Assembly (NCBI RefSeq): GCF_030410485.1
Contig: NZ_JAUHHC010000002.1
Coordinates: forward strand, 558,001-622,000
From: Roseateles violae
Lineage (GTDB): Bacteria > Pseudomonadota > Gammaproteobacteria > Burkholderiales > Burkholderiaceae_C
Reading direction: 5' to 3'
Length of the DNA: 64,000 nucleotides
Positions 30,756 through 40,883 of this stretch are shown here, piece by piece. The notes below the pieces were generated by a model. The model ran no database searches, was not told the origin of the DNA, and was given only the letters and a program-made list of their open reading frames with translations. Numbering within the stretch: the first letter of the stretch is position 1; every line of letters starts with the position of its first letter. Both the position numbers and the translations under genes were made by a program.

Positions 30756-31880
30756 ATGAATCCGACGCGCAAGAGCCTTCTCGAACAGATGCAGCTCCAC
30801 GAGCTGGAGATCCAGCGCCGCAAGGAGCTGCTGGACTTCACGGCGCGCGATGCACAGCTGCTGCGGGCCTGCCGCGACTTCATCGAGGACGAGGTCGACG
30901 AAACGGTCGCGACCTTTTATGCGCACCAGACCGGTGTCGAGGAGATCTCGCTGATCATCGGCGACGTCGACACCTTGACGCGGCTGCGCCAAGCCATGAC
31001 GCAGTACGTCCGCGACCTGTTCTCGGGCGAGTACGGCGCCGCCTATGTCAACAACCGGCTGCGCATCGGCCTCGTGCACAAGCGCATCGGTGTCGCGCCG
31101 AAGTACTACCTGTCGGCGATGCGGGTGCTGAAGAGCCTGCTGATGGACGTGATCGACAAGCGCCTGGGCGAGGATGCGGCCTGCGGCGAGACCAAGCGCG
31201 CGCTCGACAAGCTGCTCTACCTGGACAACGAGTTCGTCTTCGACACCTATATCCGCAGCCTGCTGGCCGAGCTGGAGTCGGCGCGCGACCGTGCCGAGCT
31301 GCATGCGCTGAAGCTGGAGGAGAAGGTCGCCGAGCGCACCCGCGAGCTCGAGGAACTGGCGCGTAAGGACCCCTTGACGGGATTGTTCAACCAGCGCCAC
31401 TTCACCGAGGCGCTGACGCGCGAGTTTGCCCGCGCCAGGCGCAAGGCCGAGCCGCTGGCGCTGCTGTACATCGATCTGGACGATTTCAAGTCGATCAATG
31501 ACCGGGACGGCCATCTGGTCGGCGACGAGGTGCTGAAGCGCGTGGCCACGCTGATCTCCAGCCAATGCCGCAGCTACGACGTCGGCTGCCGCAGCGGCGG
31601 CGACGAGTTCTGCATCCTCCTGCCCGGCACCAGTGGCGCCGGCGCCCGCGAACTGGCGCAGCGCATGCTGGACCAGCTGGCGGCGGGCGGCGACCCGACC
31701 GCGCTGAGCATCGGCATCGCCGTCGCCGGCCCCGTCCACTGGCCGGCCACCGCCGCCGCGCTGATCGACGCCGCCGACCAGGCCATGTATGCCGCCAAGG
31801 GACACGGCGGCTCGCGCCTGCAGATGCACGCCGGCTTCGCGCCGGGCGGCGGCGGGGAGCGCTTGGCGGCGGTGGCTTAG
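30756..31880 (+). CDS. Globin-coupled diguanylate cyclase
   Basis: A 374-residue cytoplasmic protein. Residues 1 to about 165 form a globin-coupled sensor with the proximal haem His at 108 in RIGLVHKRIGVAPKYY. A short coiled linker (about 175-205, LEEKVAERTRELEELARK) leads to a GGDEF domain (DPLTGLFNQRHF; catalytic GGDEF at 281-285). An RxxD inhibitory site (RSYD, 272-275) sits five residues before the signature, so product feedback is likely. It should make c-di-GMP in response to oxygen or another haem ligand, like DosC. I chose the ATG at 30756 with GCAGGAG upstream. Confidence 0.93.
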   Translation: MNPTRKSLLEQMQLHELEIQRRKELLDFTARDAQLLRACRDFIEDEVDETVATFYAHQTGVEEISLIIGDVDTLTRLRQAMTQYVRDLFSGEYGAAYVNNRLRIGLVHKRIGVAPKYYLSAMRVLKSLLMDVIDKRLGEDAACGETKRALDKLLYLDNEFVFDTYIRSLLAELESARDRAELHALKLEEKVAERTRELEELARKDPLTGLFNQRHFTEALTREFARARRKAEPLALLYIDLDDFKSINDRDGHLVGDEVLKRVATLISSQCRSYDVGCRSGGDEFCILLPGTSGAGARELAQRMLDQLAAGGDPTALSIGIAVAGPVHWPATAAALIDAADQAMYAAKGHGGSRLQMHAGFAPGGGGERLAAVA

Positions 31881-31964
31881 CGCCGAGCTGCAAGGAGACG
31901 CCGACCCGACGAGGTCGGGTGATGTCCCTATCGCCAGCACCCCGCGAAGCCGCCGCGTGCTTGC

Positions 31965-31970
31965 TATACT
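31965..31970 (+). promoter_or_regulatory. -10 element of tRNA-Ala
   Basis: TATACT lies 11 bases before the mature tRNA and is the best -10 match. The -35 region is GC-rich and not clear. Confidence 0.45.
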
Positions 31971-31981
31971 TCCGAGGCGTC

Positions 31982-32057
<76 letters not shown>

Positions 32058-32066
32058 CCAAGCACG

Positions 32067-32098
32067 AGCCCGTTGATGCCAACGGGCTTTTTGCTTTT
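32067..32098 (+). terminator. Intrinsic terminator after tRNA-Ala
   Basis: AGCCCGTTG-ATGC-CAACGGGCT is a 9-bp perfect stem followed by TTTTGCTTTTT, starting 10 bases after the tRNA CCA end. Confidence 0.9.
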
Positions 32099-32198
32099 TG
32101 GCGCGCACACCTCGGGGTTTCCTTAGAGCGGCCGCGGCGCGCGATTGGGGACACTGGCAGCCTTGTCCAGTTTCTCTGCATTCGCAGGTCCGCCCGCC

Positions 32199-33080
32199 AT
32201 GACGCCGCGCCACAGCCCCGCCTGGTTCGATGCCCAGTACAACAACCGCGCCCGCGTGGCGGACAGCGCGGCGATTCTCGAGCGCTGGGCCGCGGCCTCG
32301 GCGCTGGTGCGGGCCCGGCTGCCGGCGCGGCTCGATCTGGCCTATGGCGAGGCGCCGTCGGAGCGGCTCGATCTCTTCCCCAGCGAACTGCCCAAGGCGC
32401 CGGTGCTGGTCTTCATTCACGGTGGCTGGTGGCGGGCGCTGGACAAGGCCGACCATTCCTTCGTCGCCGCGGCCTTCGCCGAGGAGGGCGCGATGGTGGT
32501 CGTGCCCAACTATGCGCTGTGTCCGACGGTCGGCATCGAGCGGATCGCCCTGCAGCTGACGCAGGCGCTGGCCTGGGTCTGGCGCCATGCGGCCGAACAT
32601 GGCGGCGATCCGAACCGCATCGTGCTGGTCGGGCATTCGGCCGGCGCCCACCTGGCGGCCATGCTGAGCGGCTGTGACTGGAAGGCGATCGCGCCGGAGC
32701 TGCCGCGCCAGCTGGTCAAGGGTGTGGTCGCGATCTCGGGGCTGTACGATCTGGCGCCGATCCGGCAAACGCCCTTTCTGCAGGGCGATCTGCGCCTGGA
32801 CGCCGAGGCGGTGCGCCGGCTCAGCCCCATCCACTTTCCGGCGCCCGAAACGCCGCTGTACGCGCTGGTCGGCGGGGCCGAGAGCGAGGAGTTCCTGCGC
32901 CAGAACCGGCTGATCCGGCGCGCCTGGGGGCAGCGTGCGGTGCCCATCTGCGAGGAGCTGCCGGGCTGCCACCATTTCGACGTGCTGCACGATCTGAGCG
33001 ATCCGCAGGGCCGCAGCCACCAGCTGACCCGCCGCCTGCTCGATCTGCGCTGGTATAGCGGCCTGCTATCGGCTGATTGA
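32199..33080 (+). CDS. Alpha/beta hydrolase (kynurenine-formamidase-like esterase)
   Basis: A 293-residue cytoplasmic hydrolase with the oxyanion motif FIHGGWWRALDK near residue 70, the nucleophile elbow GHSAG, and a late His (PGCHHFDVLHD) as the likely catalytic base. The N-terminal YNNRARVAD segment resembles formamidase-type esterases acting on arylformamides, but the substrate is inferred and no kynurenine gene is nearby. The ATG at 32199 is preferred over a TTG at 32145; neither has a strong ribosome-binding site. Confidence 0.85.
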   Translation: MTPRHSPAWFDAQYNNRARVADSAAILERWAAASALVRARLPARLDLAYGEAPSERLDLFPSELPKAPVLVFIHGGWWRALDKADHSFVAAAFAEEGAMVVVPNYALCPTVGIERIALQLTQALAWVWRHAAEHGGDPNRIVLVGHSAGAHLAAMLSGCDWKAIAPELPRQLVKGVVAISGLYDLAPIRQTPFLQGDLRLDAEAVRRLSPIHFPAPETPLYALVGGAESEEFLRQNRLIRRAWGQRAVPICEELPGCHHFDVLHDLSDPQGRSHQLTRRLLDLRWYSGLLSAD

Positions 33081-33189
33081 CGCTCTGTATTTGCCCCGGG
33101 CTGCTCATTGCGATAGCGTTTGACTGTGCCGGCGCGCTCGCGTTGGCGCCGATCGCTACCGACCATCATCACCATCACTGGAGAGCATC

Positions 33190-33609
33190 ATGGGATTGAA
33201 AGGATCGAAGACCGAGCAGAACCTGAAGGACGCGTTTGCCGGCGAGTCGCAGGCGAACCGCCGTTATCTGTATTTCGCGAACAAGGCCGATATCGAGGGC
33301 CAGAACGATGTGGCGGCGCTGTTCCGCTCGACCGCCGAGGGCGAGACCGGCCATGCGCATGGCCATCTGGAATTCCTGGAGGCGGTCGGCGATCCGGCCA
33401 CCGGCCTGCCCATCGGCTCGACCCGCGACAACCTGAAGGCCGCCGTTGCCGGCGAGACGCACGAGTACACCGATATGTACCCGGGCATGGCCAAGACGGC
33501 GCGCGACGAGGGCCACGACGAGATCGCCGACTGGTTCGAGACCCTGGCCAAGGCCGAGCGCTCGCATGCCAATCGCTACACCAAGGCGCTCGAGCAGCTG
33601 GTGGACTGA
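33190..33609 (+). CDS. Rubrerythrin-like diiron protein without rubredoxin domain
   Basis: A 139-residue four-helix ferritin-like protein with the diiron ligands spread over [38 protein letters not shown] and [12 protein letters not shown]. No C-terminal Cys-x-x-Cys rubredoxin domain is present, so electrons must come from another protein. Rubrerythrins reduce hydrogen peroxide in the cytoplasm. It is the first gene of a three-gene operon (Fe-S protein, DUF3501), and the following Fe-S protein is a reasonable electron donor. TGGAGA lies before the ATG. Confidence 0.92.
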   Translation: MGLKGSKTEQNLKDAFAGESQANRRYLYFANKADIEGQNDVAALFRSTAEGETGHAHGHLEFLEAVGDPATGLPIGSTRDNLKAAVAGETHEYTDMYPGMAKTARDEGHDEIADWFETLAKAERSHANRYTKALEQLVD

Positions 33610-33688
33610 CGCGGCCCGCGTTCGAGTCGCAAGGCAAGCAAGCGGCGTCTGCGGACGCCGCCTTCACTTCGCAGAGGGAGAAGCGCGG

Positions 33689-35056
33689 ATGAGCAGCAGC
33701 AGCGTCAGCAATCGCGAAGGGAATCTGGAAGCGCCGACTCGGCATCCGCTGGACTGGAAGAACCCGGCCTTCTACGACGAGGCCGCCTGCCTGCACGAGA
33801 TGGAGCGCATCTTCGACATCTGCCATGGCTGCCGCCGCTGCGTGTCGCTGTGCCAGTCCTTCCCGACGCTGTTCGATCTGGTGGACGAGGGGGCGAGCGG
33901 CGAACTTGACGGCGTCGACAAGAAGGACTTCTGGAAGGTCGTCGACCAGTGCTATCTGTGCGACCTCTGCTACATGACCAAATGTCCCTATGTGCCGCCG
34001 CACCCGTGGAATCTGGATTTCCCTCACACGATGCTGCGCGCCAAGGCGATCAAGTTCAAGAAGGGCGAGGTCGGCGCCGGCGAGAAGTTCCTGGCCTCCA
34101 CCGATGTGCATGGCCAGTTCGCCGGCATCCCGGTCGTCGTGCAGTTGGTCAATGCGGTCAACAAGACGGCGCTGGCGCGCCAGGCGCTGGACCGGACCCT
34201 GGGTGTGCACCCCAAGGCCTGGATGCCCGAGCTGGCCGGCTGGCGCTTTCGCTGGGGCGCGGCCAAGAGCACCGTGCAGGCGGCGACCAATGGCGAGCGC
34301 ACGCCCGGCCGGGTGGCGGTCTTCTCGACCTGCTATATCAACTACAACGAGCCCGGCATCGGCCATGACCTGCTGAAGGTGCTGGCGCACAACGAGATCC
34401 CTTACGTGCTGGTCGAGAAGGAGCAATGCTGCGGCATGCCCAAGCTGGAACTCGGCGACCTGGAGGCGGTCGAGCGGCACAAGAACGCCAACATCCCGGT
34501 GCTGGAGAAGTACGCGCGCGAGGGCTACGCGATCCTGTCGGCCATTCCCAGCTGCACGCTGATGTTCAAGCAGGAGCTGCCGCTGATGTTCCCCGGCGAC
34601 GAGGCGGTGCAGCGGGTGATGGAGGCGATGTGGGACCCCTTCGAGTACCTGATCGCGCGCCACAAGGACGGCCTGCTGAGGACCGATTTCAAGACGGCGC
34701 TGGGCAAGGTCAGCTACCACGTGCCCTGCCATGGCCGGGTGCAGAAGATAGGCCGCAAGACCGAGGAGATGTTCCGGCTGATCGGCCAGACGGTCGAGCT
34801 GAAGCTGAACACCGTCGAGCGCTGCTCGGGGCATGCCGGCACCTATGGCGTGAAGACGCCCTACCACCCGGTCGCGATGAAGATAGGCCGGCCGGTCTTC
34901 AAGGCGATGGCCAGGGACGAGCCGGACGTGATTGCCAGCGACTGCGCGCTGGCCGGCCACCATATCGCCCAGGGCATGGACGAGGCCGGCACGCCGGCGC
35001 GCGCGCTGCGCCATCCGCTGAGCCTGCTGCGCCAGGCCTATGGCTTGGGAGACTGA
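33689..35056 (+). CDS. CCG-domain iron-sulfur protein (GlpC/HdrD-like)
   Basis: A 455-residue redox protein. Two clusters of Cys near the N-terminus (CHGCRRCVSLCQSFP and CYLCDLCYMTKCPY) resemble two [4Fe-4S] ferredoxin sites. Two CCG-type domains follow (STCYINYNEPG with EKEQCCGMPKLELGD; VPCHGRVQKIG with VERCSGHAG), of the kind found in GlpC, glycolate oxidase GlcF and heterodisulfide reductase. It has no membrane segment. It sits between rubrerythrin and DUF3501, and its stop is one base from the DUF3501 start codon. A role passing electrons to rubrerythrin is inferred. GGGAGAAG precedes the ATG. Confidence 0.9.
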   Translation: MSSSSVSNREGNLEAPTRHPLDWKNPAFYDEAACLHEMERIFDICHGCRRCVSLCQSFPTLFDLVDEGASGELDGVDKKDFWKVVDQCYLCDLCYMTKCPYVPPHPWNLDFPHTMLRAKAIKFKKGEVGAGEKFLASTDVHGQFAGIPVVVQLVNAVNKTALARQALDRTLGVHPKAWMPELAGWRFRWGAAKSTVQAATNGERTPGRVAVFSTCYINYNEPGIGHDLLKVLAHNEIPYVLVEKEQCCGMPKLELGDLEAVERHKNANIPVLEKYAREGYAILSAIPSCTLMFKQELPLMFPGDEAVQRVMEAMWDPFEYLIARHKDGLLRTDFKTALGKVSYHVPCHGRVQKIGRKTEEMFRLIGQTVELKLNTVERCSGHAGTYGVKTPYHPVAMKIGRPVFKAMARDEPDVIASDCALAGHHIAQGMDEAGTPARALRHPLSLLRQAYGLGD

Positions 35057-35057
35057 G

Positions 35058-35648
35058 ATGAGCAAGGCCGCCCCCATCACGCCCGACAGCCTGCTGAGCC
35101 TGGAGGCCTATGCGCGCCAGCGCAAGGAGCGCAAGCCGCAGATCATCGCGCACCGCCGCCGGCGCAGCGTGCGCCTGGGCGAGCACATCAACCTGCAGTT
35201 CGAGGACGAGCAGACGGTGCGCTACCAGATCCAGGAGATGCTGCGCATCGAGAAGATCTTCGAGGAGGAGGGCATCCAGGGGGAGATCGAGGCCTATGCG
35301 CCGCTGGTGCCCGACGGCACGAACTGGAAGGCGACCCTGCTGATCGAGTATCCGGACCCGAACGAGCGCCGGCGCGAGCTTTCGCGGCTGATCGGCGTCG
35401 AGGACCGCATGTTCGTCGAGGTCGAGGGCCATGCGCGCGTCTACGCGATCGCCGACGAGGACCTGGAGCGCGACAACGAGGAGAAGACCTCGGCCGTGCA
35501 TTTCGTGCGCTTCGAGTTCACGCCGGCGATGCGCCTGGCCGTGCGCGCCGGCGCCGCCGTCAAGCTCGGCTGCGACCATCCGAACTACCCGGCGCACACC
35601 CGCATCGACGAGGACACGCTGGCCTGCCTGGCCGGCGACCTGGCCTGA
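35058..35648 (+). CDS. DUF3501-family protein
   Basis: A 196-residue acidic cytoplasmic protein with a basic N-terminal stretch (RQRKERKPQIIAHRRRRSVRLG) shown here only to mark the domain start, then FEDEQTVRYQIQEMLRIEK and an alpha/beta body ending with VKLGCDHPNYPAH. I recognise it as DUF3501, a family of unknown function that is usually next to rubrerythrin and a CCG iron-sulfur protein, as here. A single Cys-Asp-His segment could bind metal. The start is the ATG at 35058, one base after the preceding stop. It closes the three-gene operon. Confidence 0.85.
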   Translation: MSKAAPITPDSLLSLEAYARQRKERKPQIIAHRRRRSVRLGEHINLQFEDEQTVRYQIQEMLRIEKIFEEEGIQGEIEAYAPLVPDGTNWKATLLIEYPDPNERRRELSRLIGVEDRMFVEVEGHARVYAIADEDLERDNEEKTSAVHFVRFEFTPAMRLAVRAGAAVKLGCDHPNYPAHTRIDEDTLACLAGDLA

Positions 35649-35652
35649 ACCG

Positions 35653-36699
35653 CTAGACCAGCGCGCGCGCCGCCGCCGCCAGGCTGGCCGCGCCGCCATC
35701 GGCCAGCGGCAGGCGCAGCGCCTGCTCGACATGCGGGTAATGGCCGCGCAGTGAGCGTTCGTAGCCGGGGTCGTAGTGCTCGCGCATCAGCGCGCCGAAG
35801 ACCTCGGCCCATTGGCCGGCACGCGCCTGCGCCTGCCATTGGCGCACCTGCTCCTTGCCGCGCAGCGGGATCAGGCCCTCGAGCTGGCCGCAGAAGCCCT
35901 CGACGTCGGTGGCGAAATGGCCGTAGTCCTGCAGCAGCAGCTCGATCCGTGCGGCGTCCGGCATCTCGATCCAGACGCAGTGCGTGCTGGCGCGCATGGC
36001 CGCATGCAGGGCCTCCGGCACGCGCAGCTGGCCGACCTTGCGGCTCTCGCTCTCGACGAAGACCGGCCGCGCCGGGTCGAGCGCGCGCAACTGCTGCCAC
36101 AGCAGGCTGTCGAAGCGCTTCTGGCTCGGCTGCGGCGCGTCGGGCAGGGCGCCCAGCACCGAGCCGCGGTGGCAGGCCAGCGCCTCCAGGTCCAGGGTCT
36201 GCGCGCCGGCCTCGGCCAGCGCCTGCAGCAGCCGGGTCTTGCCGCTGCCGGTGCGGCCGCACAGCACATGCAGCTCCAGGCCGGCCGGCAATCGGGCGAG
36301 CGCGTCGCGCACCGCCGCCCGGTAGGCCTTGTAGCCGCCCTCCAGCTGGCGCGCCCGGAAGCCGATCTGGCCCAGGAACCAGTTCATCGCGCCGGAGCGC
36401 TGGCCACCGCGCCAGCAGTAGACCAGCGGGCGCCAGGTCTTGCCCAGCGAGGCGGCATGGGTCTCGATATGGCGGGCGATATTGCGCGCGACCAGGGCCG
36501 CGCCCAGCTTGCGCGCCTCGAAGGGCGATGTGGCGTACAGGGTGCCGACGATGCGGCGCTCCTCGTTGTCGAGCACCGGCCAGTTCTGCGCACCCGGCAG
36601 GTGGTCCTCGGCGAACTCGGCCGGCGAGCGCACGTCGATGATCGCGTCGAAGCCGCCCAGATCGGCCAGCGCGTCCTCGGCCTTGACGGTGTAGCTCAT
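35653..36699 (-). CDS. mnmH: tRNA 2-selenouridine synthase
   Basis: A 348-residue two-domain enzyme (SelU/YbbB) that replaces sulfur by selenium, through a geranylated intermediate, at the wobble uridine of some tRNAs. An N-terminal rhodanese domain ([10 protein letters not shown]; catalytic Cys in [11 protein letters not shown]) is followed by a P-loop domain ([12 protein letters not shown]). The ATG overlaps the glnD stop as ATGA, so translation is coupled to glnD. A full enzyme suggests that the cell makes selenophosphate, but no selD is in the window. Confidence 0.92.
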   Translation of the reverse strand: MSYTVKAEDALADLGGFDAIIDVRSPAEFAEDHLPGAQNWPVLDNEERRIVGTLYATSPFEARKLGAALVARNIARHIETHAASLGKTWRPLVYCWRGGQRSGAMNWFLGQIGFRARQLEGGYKAYRAAVRDALARLPAGLELHVLCGRTGSGKTRLLQALAEAGAQTLDLEALACHRGSVLGALPDAPQPSQKRFDSLLWQQLRALDPARPVFVESESRKVGQLRVPEALHAAMRASTHCVWIEMPDAARIELLLQDYGHFATDVEGFCGQLEGLIPLRGKEQVRQWQAQARAGQWAEVFGALMREHYDPGYERSLRGHYPHVEQALRLPLADGGAASLAAAARALV

Positions 36700-39320
36700 G
36701 CGGGCAAGGCGATTGCGTCGAGCAATTCGCTCTCGATCTGCAGCTGCGCGCGGTTCTGCTGCAGGGCGGCGCCGTCGACGAGGAAGGTGTCCTCGACCCG
36801 CTCGCCCAAGGTCGAGATCTTGGCCAGCTGCAGATTGATGTGGTGGCGCGCCAGCACCAGCGCGATCGCATAGAGCAGGCCGGCGCGGTCGCTGGTGCTG
36901 ATCGACAAGAGCCAGTGCTGGGCGCGCTCGTCCGGCCGCAGGGCGATGCGCGGCGTGAACGGAAAGCTCTTGACCCGGCGCGACAGGCGCCCCCGGCGCG
37001 GCTCGGGCAGCGGGCCGCTGGCGGCCAGCGCCTGGGCCAGCTTGGTCTCGACCAGGGAAGCGAGGTCGCGGTGGTGCAGCTCCAGGCCGGTGCTGATCAC
37101 CTGGAAGGTGTCCAGCGCATAGTCCTGGCGCGTCGTGTGCACCTTGGCGTCGAGGATGTTGAAGCCGGCGCCGTCGAAATAGCCGCAGATGCGCGCGAAC
37201 AGATCGGGCCGGTCGGGCGCATAGACCAGCACCTGCAGGCCTTCGCCGACCGGCGAGGGCCGCGCGCGCACGATCGGCAGCTCGCTCTTCACATGGCGCC
37301 ACAGCGCGCGCGCATGCCAGGCCAGATCGCCGGCCTCGTGGCGGGCGAAGTAGCTGATCTCCAGGGTCTGCCACAGCGGGGCCTCGGTGTCGGGCAGCAT
37401 CGAATGCAGGGCCAGCTTCTCGCGCGCCTCCTGCTTGCGCGCCTCGATGTCGGCATGCAGATTCGGCTTGGCGCCACCCAGGGCGCGCAGCGCGATCCGG
37501 TACAGATCTTCCAGCAGCTTGCCCTTCCAGGCATTCCAGACCTTGGGGCTGGTGCCGCGGATGTCGGCCACCGTCAGCAGGTAGAGCGCCGTCAGGTGCC
37601 GCGCATCGCCCATCTTGGCGACGAAGGCCTCGATCACCTCGGGGTCGGACAGGTCTTCCTTCTGCGCCACGCGCGACAGGGTCAGGTGATGCTGGACCAG
37701 GAAGACGACCAGCTCGGTATCGGTCTTGGACAGGCCATGTTCGCGGCAGAAACGCTTGACCTCGGTCGCGCCGAGGTCCGAATGGTCGCCGCCGCGACCC
37801 TTGGCGACGTCGTGGAACAGCGCCGCGATATAGAGCAGCTCCGGCTTGTCCCATTGCGCGGCCAGCTGCGAGCAGAAGGGGTACTCGTGCGCATGCTCGG
37901 GGATGAAGAAGCGCCGCACATTGCGCAGCACCATCAGGATGTGCTGGTCGACCGTGTAGACGTGGAACAGGTCGTGCTGCATCTGGCCGACGATGCGGCG
38001 GAACACCCACAGATAGCGGCCCAGCACCGAGGTCTGGTTCATCAGCCGGAAGGCGTGGGTCTGGCCCTCGGGCTGGCGCAGGATGCTCATGAACAGCGCG
38101 CGGTTCGCCGGGTCGCGGCGGAAGGCGCTGTTCATCAGCTCGCGCGCGTTGTACAGCGCGCGCAAGGTGCGTGCCGACAGGCCCTTGATGCCGGGGGTCT
38201 GCTGGTAGACCAGGAAGGTCTCCAGGATCGCGTGCGGGTTCTTCTCGTAGAGATCGTCGCTGGCGACCTCCAGCATGCCGGCGCGGTCGAGGAAGCGCTC
38301 GTTGATCTGGCGCATCAGCCCCTGCTGCGAGCCGTTGACCTGCTCCTCCAGGTTCAGCAGCAGGATCTGGTTCAGCTGGCTGACCGCCTTGGCCGCCCAG
38401 TAGTAGCGCCGCATCAGCACCTCGGACGCGCGCTGCGCCTTGCTGCTCTGGTAGCCGAAGCTCTCGGCCACGGCGGTCTGCAGATCGAACACCAGCCGGT
38501 CCTCGCGCCGGCCGGCGATCACATGCAGGCGGGCGCGGATCAGCTTCAAGAGGCCTTCGTTGCGCTGCAGCTGCCGGCTCTCGAAGGCGGTGATCAGGCC
38601 GCGCGCGGCGAGCGCCTTCCAGGTCTTGCCCAGGCCGGCCGCGCGGGCGATCCAGATCAGCACCTGCAGATCGCGCAGGCCGCCCGGGCTTTCCTTGCAG
38701 TTGGGCTCCAGCGAGTAGGGCGTGTCGTCGAACTTGGTGTGGCGCTGGCGCATCTCCAGCGTCTTGGCGCGCAGGAAGGCGCTGGTGTCCATCTGCGCGG
38801 CCAGCGCCTTCTCCAGCCGGCGGTACAGCGGCTTGGCGCCGGCCAGCAGCCTCGCTTCGAGCAGCGAGGTCTGCACGGTCACGTCGCCGGCCGCCTCCTG
38901 CAGGCATTCCGCCATGGTGCGCACCGAGGAGCCGATCTCCAGGCCGGTGTCCCAGCAGGCGGTGATGAAGGCCTCGATGCTGGCCTTGACCGGCCCCGGC
39001 CGGTACGCCTCGACGCCGTCCGGCAGCAGCACCAGCACATCGACGTCCGAATAGGGGAAGAGCTCGGCCCGGCCATAGCCGCCGACGGCGACCAGGCTGG
39101 CGCCCTCGGGCATCGCCGCGCGCTCCCACAGCGCCAGCAGGCAGGCGTCGACCGCGCGGGCCAGGCCGTGCAGCAGCCGCGTGGTGGCGGTGACGGTCGG
39201 CCGCGCGGCGCGGAATTCGTCGATCAGCGCCTGCTTGTCGCTGCGGAACTGCTGGCGCAGTGCGGCGATGCCGCGGGGCGCGCTGAGGCCGGCGCCGGCC
39301 AGTGGCGGGCTGCTGCCCAT
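36696..39320 (-). CDS. glnD: [Protein-PII] uridylyltransferase / uridylyl-removing enzyme
   Basis: An 874-residue nitrogen sensor that adds UMP to PII when glutamine is low and removes it when glutamine is high. The order is: nucleotidyltransferase motif [20 protein letters not shown] (about residues 75-95), central helices, the HD domain for removal ([18 protein letters not shown]), and two C-terminal ACT domains that sense glutamine ([38 protein letters not shown]). Length matches the family. It follows map by four bases and overlaps mnmH by four, so the three form one operon. Confidence 0.96.
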   Translation of the reverse strand: MGSSPPLAGAGLSAPRGIAALRQQFRSDKQALIDEFRAARPTVTATTRLLHGLARAVDACLLALWERAAMPEGASLVAVGGYGRAELFPYSDVDVLVLLPDGVEAYRPGPVKASIEAFITACWDTGLEIGSSVRTMAECLQEAAGDVTVQTSLLEARLLAGAKPLYRRLEKALAAQMDTSAFLRAKTLEMRQRHTKFDDTPYSLEPNCKESPGGLRDLQVLIWIARAAGLGKTWKALAARGLITAFESRQLQRNEGLLKLIRARLHVIAGRREDRLVFDLQTAVAESFGYQSSKAQRASEVLMRRYYWAAKAVSQLNQILLLNLEEQVNGSQQGLMRQINERFLDRAGMLEVASDDLYEKNPHAILETFLVYQQTPGIKGLSARTLRALYNARELMNSAFRRDPANRALFMSILRQPEGQTHAFRLMNQTSVLGRYLWVFRRIVGQMQHDLFHVYTVDQHILMVLRNVRRFFIPEHAHEYPFCSQLAAQWDKPELLYIAALFHDVAKGRGGDHSDLGATEVKRFCREHGLSKTDTELVVFLVQHHLTLSRVAQKEDLSDPEVIEAFVAKMGDARHLTALYLLTVADIRGTSPKVWNAWKGKLLEDLYRIALRALGGAKPNLHADIEARKQEAREKLALHSMLPDTEAPLWQTLEISYFARHEAGDLAWHARALWRHVKSELPIVRARPSPVGEGLQVLVYAPDRPDLFARICGYFDGAGFNILDAKVHTTRQDYALDTFQVISTGLELHHRDLASLVETKLAQALAASGPLPEPRRGRLSRRVKSFPFTPRIALRPDERAQHWLLSISTSDRAGLLYAIALVLARHHINLQLAKISTLGERVEDTFLVDGAALQQNRAQLQIESELLDAIALPA

Positions 39321-39324
39321 GACC

Positions 39325-40137
39325 TCAGGTCGCGGCGGCGGTGATGAAGGCGGGCGGCGGCGGGCTGCCGGCCGACAAGGTCATCACCTCGTAGCCGGTC
39401 TCGGTGACCAGGATCGTGTGCTCCCACTGGGCCGACAGCGAGCGGTCCTTGGTGACGATGGTCCAGCCGTCGCCGGTCTCGCGGATCTCGCGCCGGCCGG
39501 CGTTGATCATCGGCTCGATCGTGAACATCATGCCGGGCTTGAGCTCCTCCAGCGTGCCGGGGCGGCCGTAGTGCAGCACCTGGGGCTCCTCGTGGAAGAC
39601 GCGGCCGATGCCGTGGCCGCAGAACTCGCGCACGATGGAGAAGCCGGCGTTCTCGGCAAAGGTCTGGATCGCATGGCCGATATCGCCCAGGCGGGCGCCC
39701 GGCTTGACCTTGGCGATGCCCTTCCACATGGCGTCGTAGGTGAAGGCGCACAGGCGCTTGGCCGCGATCGAGCCCTCGCCGACGATGAACATGCGGCTGG
39801 TGTCGCCATGCCAGCCGTCCTTGATGACGGTGACATCGATATTGACGATGTCGCCGTTCTTCAGCGGCCGGTCGTTCGGGATGCCATGGCAGACCTGGTG
39901 GTTGATCGAGGTGCAGATCGACTTCGGATAGGGCGTGTAGCCCGGCGGCGTGTAGTTCAGCGGCGCCGGAATCGCGTTCTGAACGTTGACGATGTGATCG
40001 TGCGCCAGCTTGTCCAACTGCTCGGTGCTGATGCCGGGCTTTACATGCGGGGTCAGCATGTCCAGCACTTCGGAGGCCAGGCGCCCGGCGATGCGCATGC
40101 CGTCGATATCGGCGCCGGTTTTGATCGTGATCGTCAT
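39325..40137 (-). CDS. map: Methionine aminopeptidase, type I
   Basis: A 270-residue dinuclear metalloprotease that removes the initiator Met from nascent proteins. The five metal ligands sit in the usual places: VNIDVTV and HGDTSRMF (Asp residues), [14 protein letters not shown] (His), MMFTIEP (Glu) and QWEHTILV (Glu). The start at 40137 gives [15 protein letters not shown]. It is the promoter-proximal gene of map-glnD-mnmH. Confidence 0.96.
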   Translation of the reverse strand: MTITIKTGADIDGMRIAGRLASEVLDMLTPHVKPGISTEQLDKLAHDHIVNVQNAIPAPLNYTPPGYTPYPKSICTSINHQVCHGIPNDRPLKNGDIVNIDVTVIKDGWHGDTSRMFIVGEGSIAAKRLCAFTYDAMWKGIAKVKPGARLGDIGHAIQTFAENAGFSIVREFCGHGIGRVFHEEPQVLHYGRPGTLEELKPGMMFTIEPMINAGRREIRETGDGWTIVTKDRSLSAQWEHTILVTETGYEVMTLSAGSPPPPAFITAAAT

Positions 40138-40298
40138 GTCCTTGATTTTAGGGCCATGGCCGGGCCGGTGCTCCGGGCCGACCGGCCGGGCGCTGCGGCG
40201 AGCGGGCTGGCGGTCGCGCCCCGAAGGGTGCATGCTTGCGCCACTGGGCGATGCGGCCGGCTGCGAAGGACGCGGACCGGGATCGCCGGGAGCCGCCG

Positions 40299-40865
40299 AT
40301 GTACGAGAATAAAGACGTGCCGCAGGGCTATATGGAGCGCTGGCAGCAGTCGGCCGACCTGGTGGCGGCGGCCGCGCGGGTGCCGGCCGCGCTGGTGATG
40401 CGCGTCTGGCCGGAGCAGATCGAGGTGCTGATCTCCAGCCTCGGCGACGACAACCCCTACGAGGAACACGAAAAGGCCGACCTGGGCACCGGCCTGTACT
40501 GCGAGACGGTGATGGCCACGCGCGAGGCCCTGCTGGTTCCCGATGCGCTGCTCGATCCGGCCTGGGACCACAACCCCGACATCCGCCTGAACATGATCAG
40601 CTATCTGGGCGTGCCCCTGGTCTGGCCGGACGACACCATCTTCGGCACCGTCTGCATGCTGGACCGCAAGTCGCGCGACTTCCGGCCGCCCTCGCTGCAA
40701 CTGCTGCTGGGGCTCAAGGACCTGATCGAGGCGGATTTCCGCGCCATCTGCGGCAGCGAGCGCGAGACGCGGGACGAGCAGCGGCTGCAGGACTTCAAGG
40801 CCCGGGTCCGCTCGCTGAGCGCGGAAACAACGGCGGCGCCGCCGCCGTCCTCGCAGCGGCATTGA
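40299..40865 (+). CDS. Stand-alone GAF-domain protein
   Basis: A 188-residue cytoplasmic protein made of one GAF domain (about residues 10-155; RWQQSADLVAAAARVPAALV, YLGVPLVWPDDTIFGTVCML). It ends in a polar Pro/Ser tail. It closely resembles the first GAF domain of the next gene (YLGVPLQWPD, FGT/YGT, DLIEADFRAI/RLIESDFRAL), so the pair looks like a duplication. The start at 40299 has CGGGAG upstream. It probably shares a transcript with the downstream GGDEF-EAL gene (18-base gap) and could supply a ligand signal to it; no output domain is present. Confidence 0.8.
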   Translation: MYENKDVPQGYMERWQQSADLVAAAARVPAALVMRVWPEQIEVLISSLGDDNPYEEHEKADLGTGLYCETVMATREALLVPDALLDPAWDHNPDIRLNMISYLGVPLVWPDDTIFGTVCMLDRKSRDFRPPSLQLLLGLKDLIEADFRAICGSERETRDEQRLQDFKARVRSLSAETTAAPPPSSQRH

Positions 40866-40883
40866 GCGGGGCCGACCGCTGCC

